Shown here: positions 63,800 through 64,000 of the stretch, piece by piece
Position numbering within the stretch: the first letter of the stretch is position 1
Layout of the letters: every line of letters starts with the position of its first letter
Source: Diplonema papillatum
Taxonomy: Eukaryota > Euglenozoa > Diplonemea > Diplonemida > Diplonemidae
NCBI GenBank assembly: GCA_030068145.1
Contig: JAPJBO010000141.1
Span: forward strand, 248,001 to 312,000
Direction of reading: 5' to 3'
DNA: 64,000 nucleotides
Notes under the pieces: model-generated
What the model saw: only the letters and a program-made list of their open reading frames with translations
Database searches by the model: none
Told to the model about the DNA's origin: nothing
Program-made: the position numbers and the translations under genes

Positions 63800-64000
63800 A
63801 AGCGGGGTTTTCTTCAAAAAGAAAATCAACGGATCTCTGGCGGATTTGTTTGTGCGCACTTCCTTCAAACCTGCGTTGTTCATCTAACGGGAGTGAGGTT
63901 AGTACGCCATCGATCGGTTTTGTACTTGACAAATTGCATTTGTTAGCAGTGTTCGCGCTAAGGAAAAAATCGGCTGATTTCAGCCGGAAAAGAAATTCTC
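63800..64000 (-). repeat. Family P element, truncated by the window end
   Basis: Read on the minus strand it starts with the hairpin CCGGCTGAAATCAGCCG near 63985, then TTTTTTCCTTAGCGCGAAC, TAACAAATGCAATTTGTCAA and CCTCACTCCCGTTAGATGAA, as in the element at 14940-15645. In both loci one frame stays open (SLPLDEQ, then RFEGSAHKQ), and the two copies differ by a 3-nt indel that keeps that frame. Confidence 0.6.

Overview
The window is nuclear DNA of a unicellular eukaryote. The recognisable genes are split by spliceosomal introns, LINE retrotransposons and non-autonomous DNA transposons are abundant, and there are two dinucleotide satellites of 300-390 bp and dispersed pieces of nuclear rRNA. 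A CCDC22 gene (Commander/CCC complex) argues against a fungus or land plant, where I believe it is usually missing. A free-living protist, for example an alveolate such as a chromerid, would fit, but that is a guess from style, not proof.

Three host genes are supported, all on the minus strand. (1) 10318-3880 is a two-exon leucine-rich-repeat protein with an N-terminal Met-Gly-Cys acylation signal; its 5.5 kb intron carries a 5'-truncated LINE. (2) 27244-13672 is CCDC22. Seven exons fit together without a phase error into 644 codons, close to the human length. Its introns hold a second kind of LINE (RT plus RNase H), a (CA)n tract, three minisatellites and many repeats. (3) 40308-39202 is a type I DAHP synthase (first step of the shikimate pathway). 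Its own 5' end is duplicated twice in tandem upstream, and its 3' end runs into a dispersed repeat.

Between CCDC22 and DAHP synthase lies what looks like a complete LINE (28721-35196). It has two long open frames, a 7-nt stop/start overlap between them, UTRs under 100 bp, a (CT)n 3' tail and a 47-bp target-site duplication. A truncated copy (4827-8937) and a 56-bp 3' stub (1107-1162) belong to the same family.

From about 41 kb to 64 kb I recognise no host gene. That part is a mosaic of repeats: a 351-bp tandem duplication, hAT-like MITEs with an 8-bp target duplication, a 1.07-kb element with long inverted ends, foldback elements, a (TG)n tract, a 95-bp minisatellite and an LSU rRNA fragment. 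Several dispersed families (named A to K, P and T here) recur through the window and are inserted into one another. I saw no LTR retrotransposon, viral gene, CRISPR array or convincing tRNA. Exon borders, introns and repeat limits were read by eye; percentages are not given where I could not compute them.
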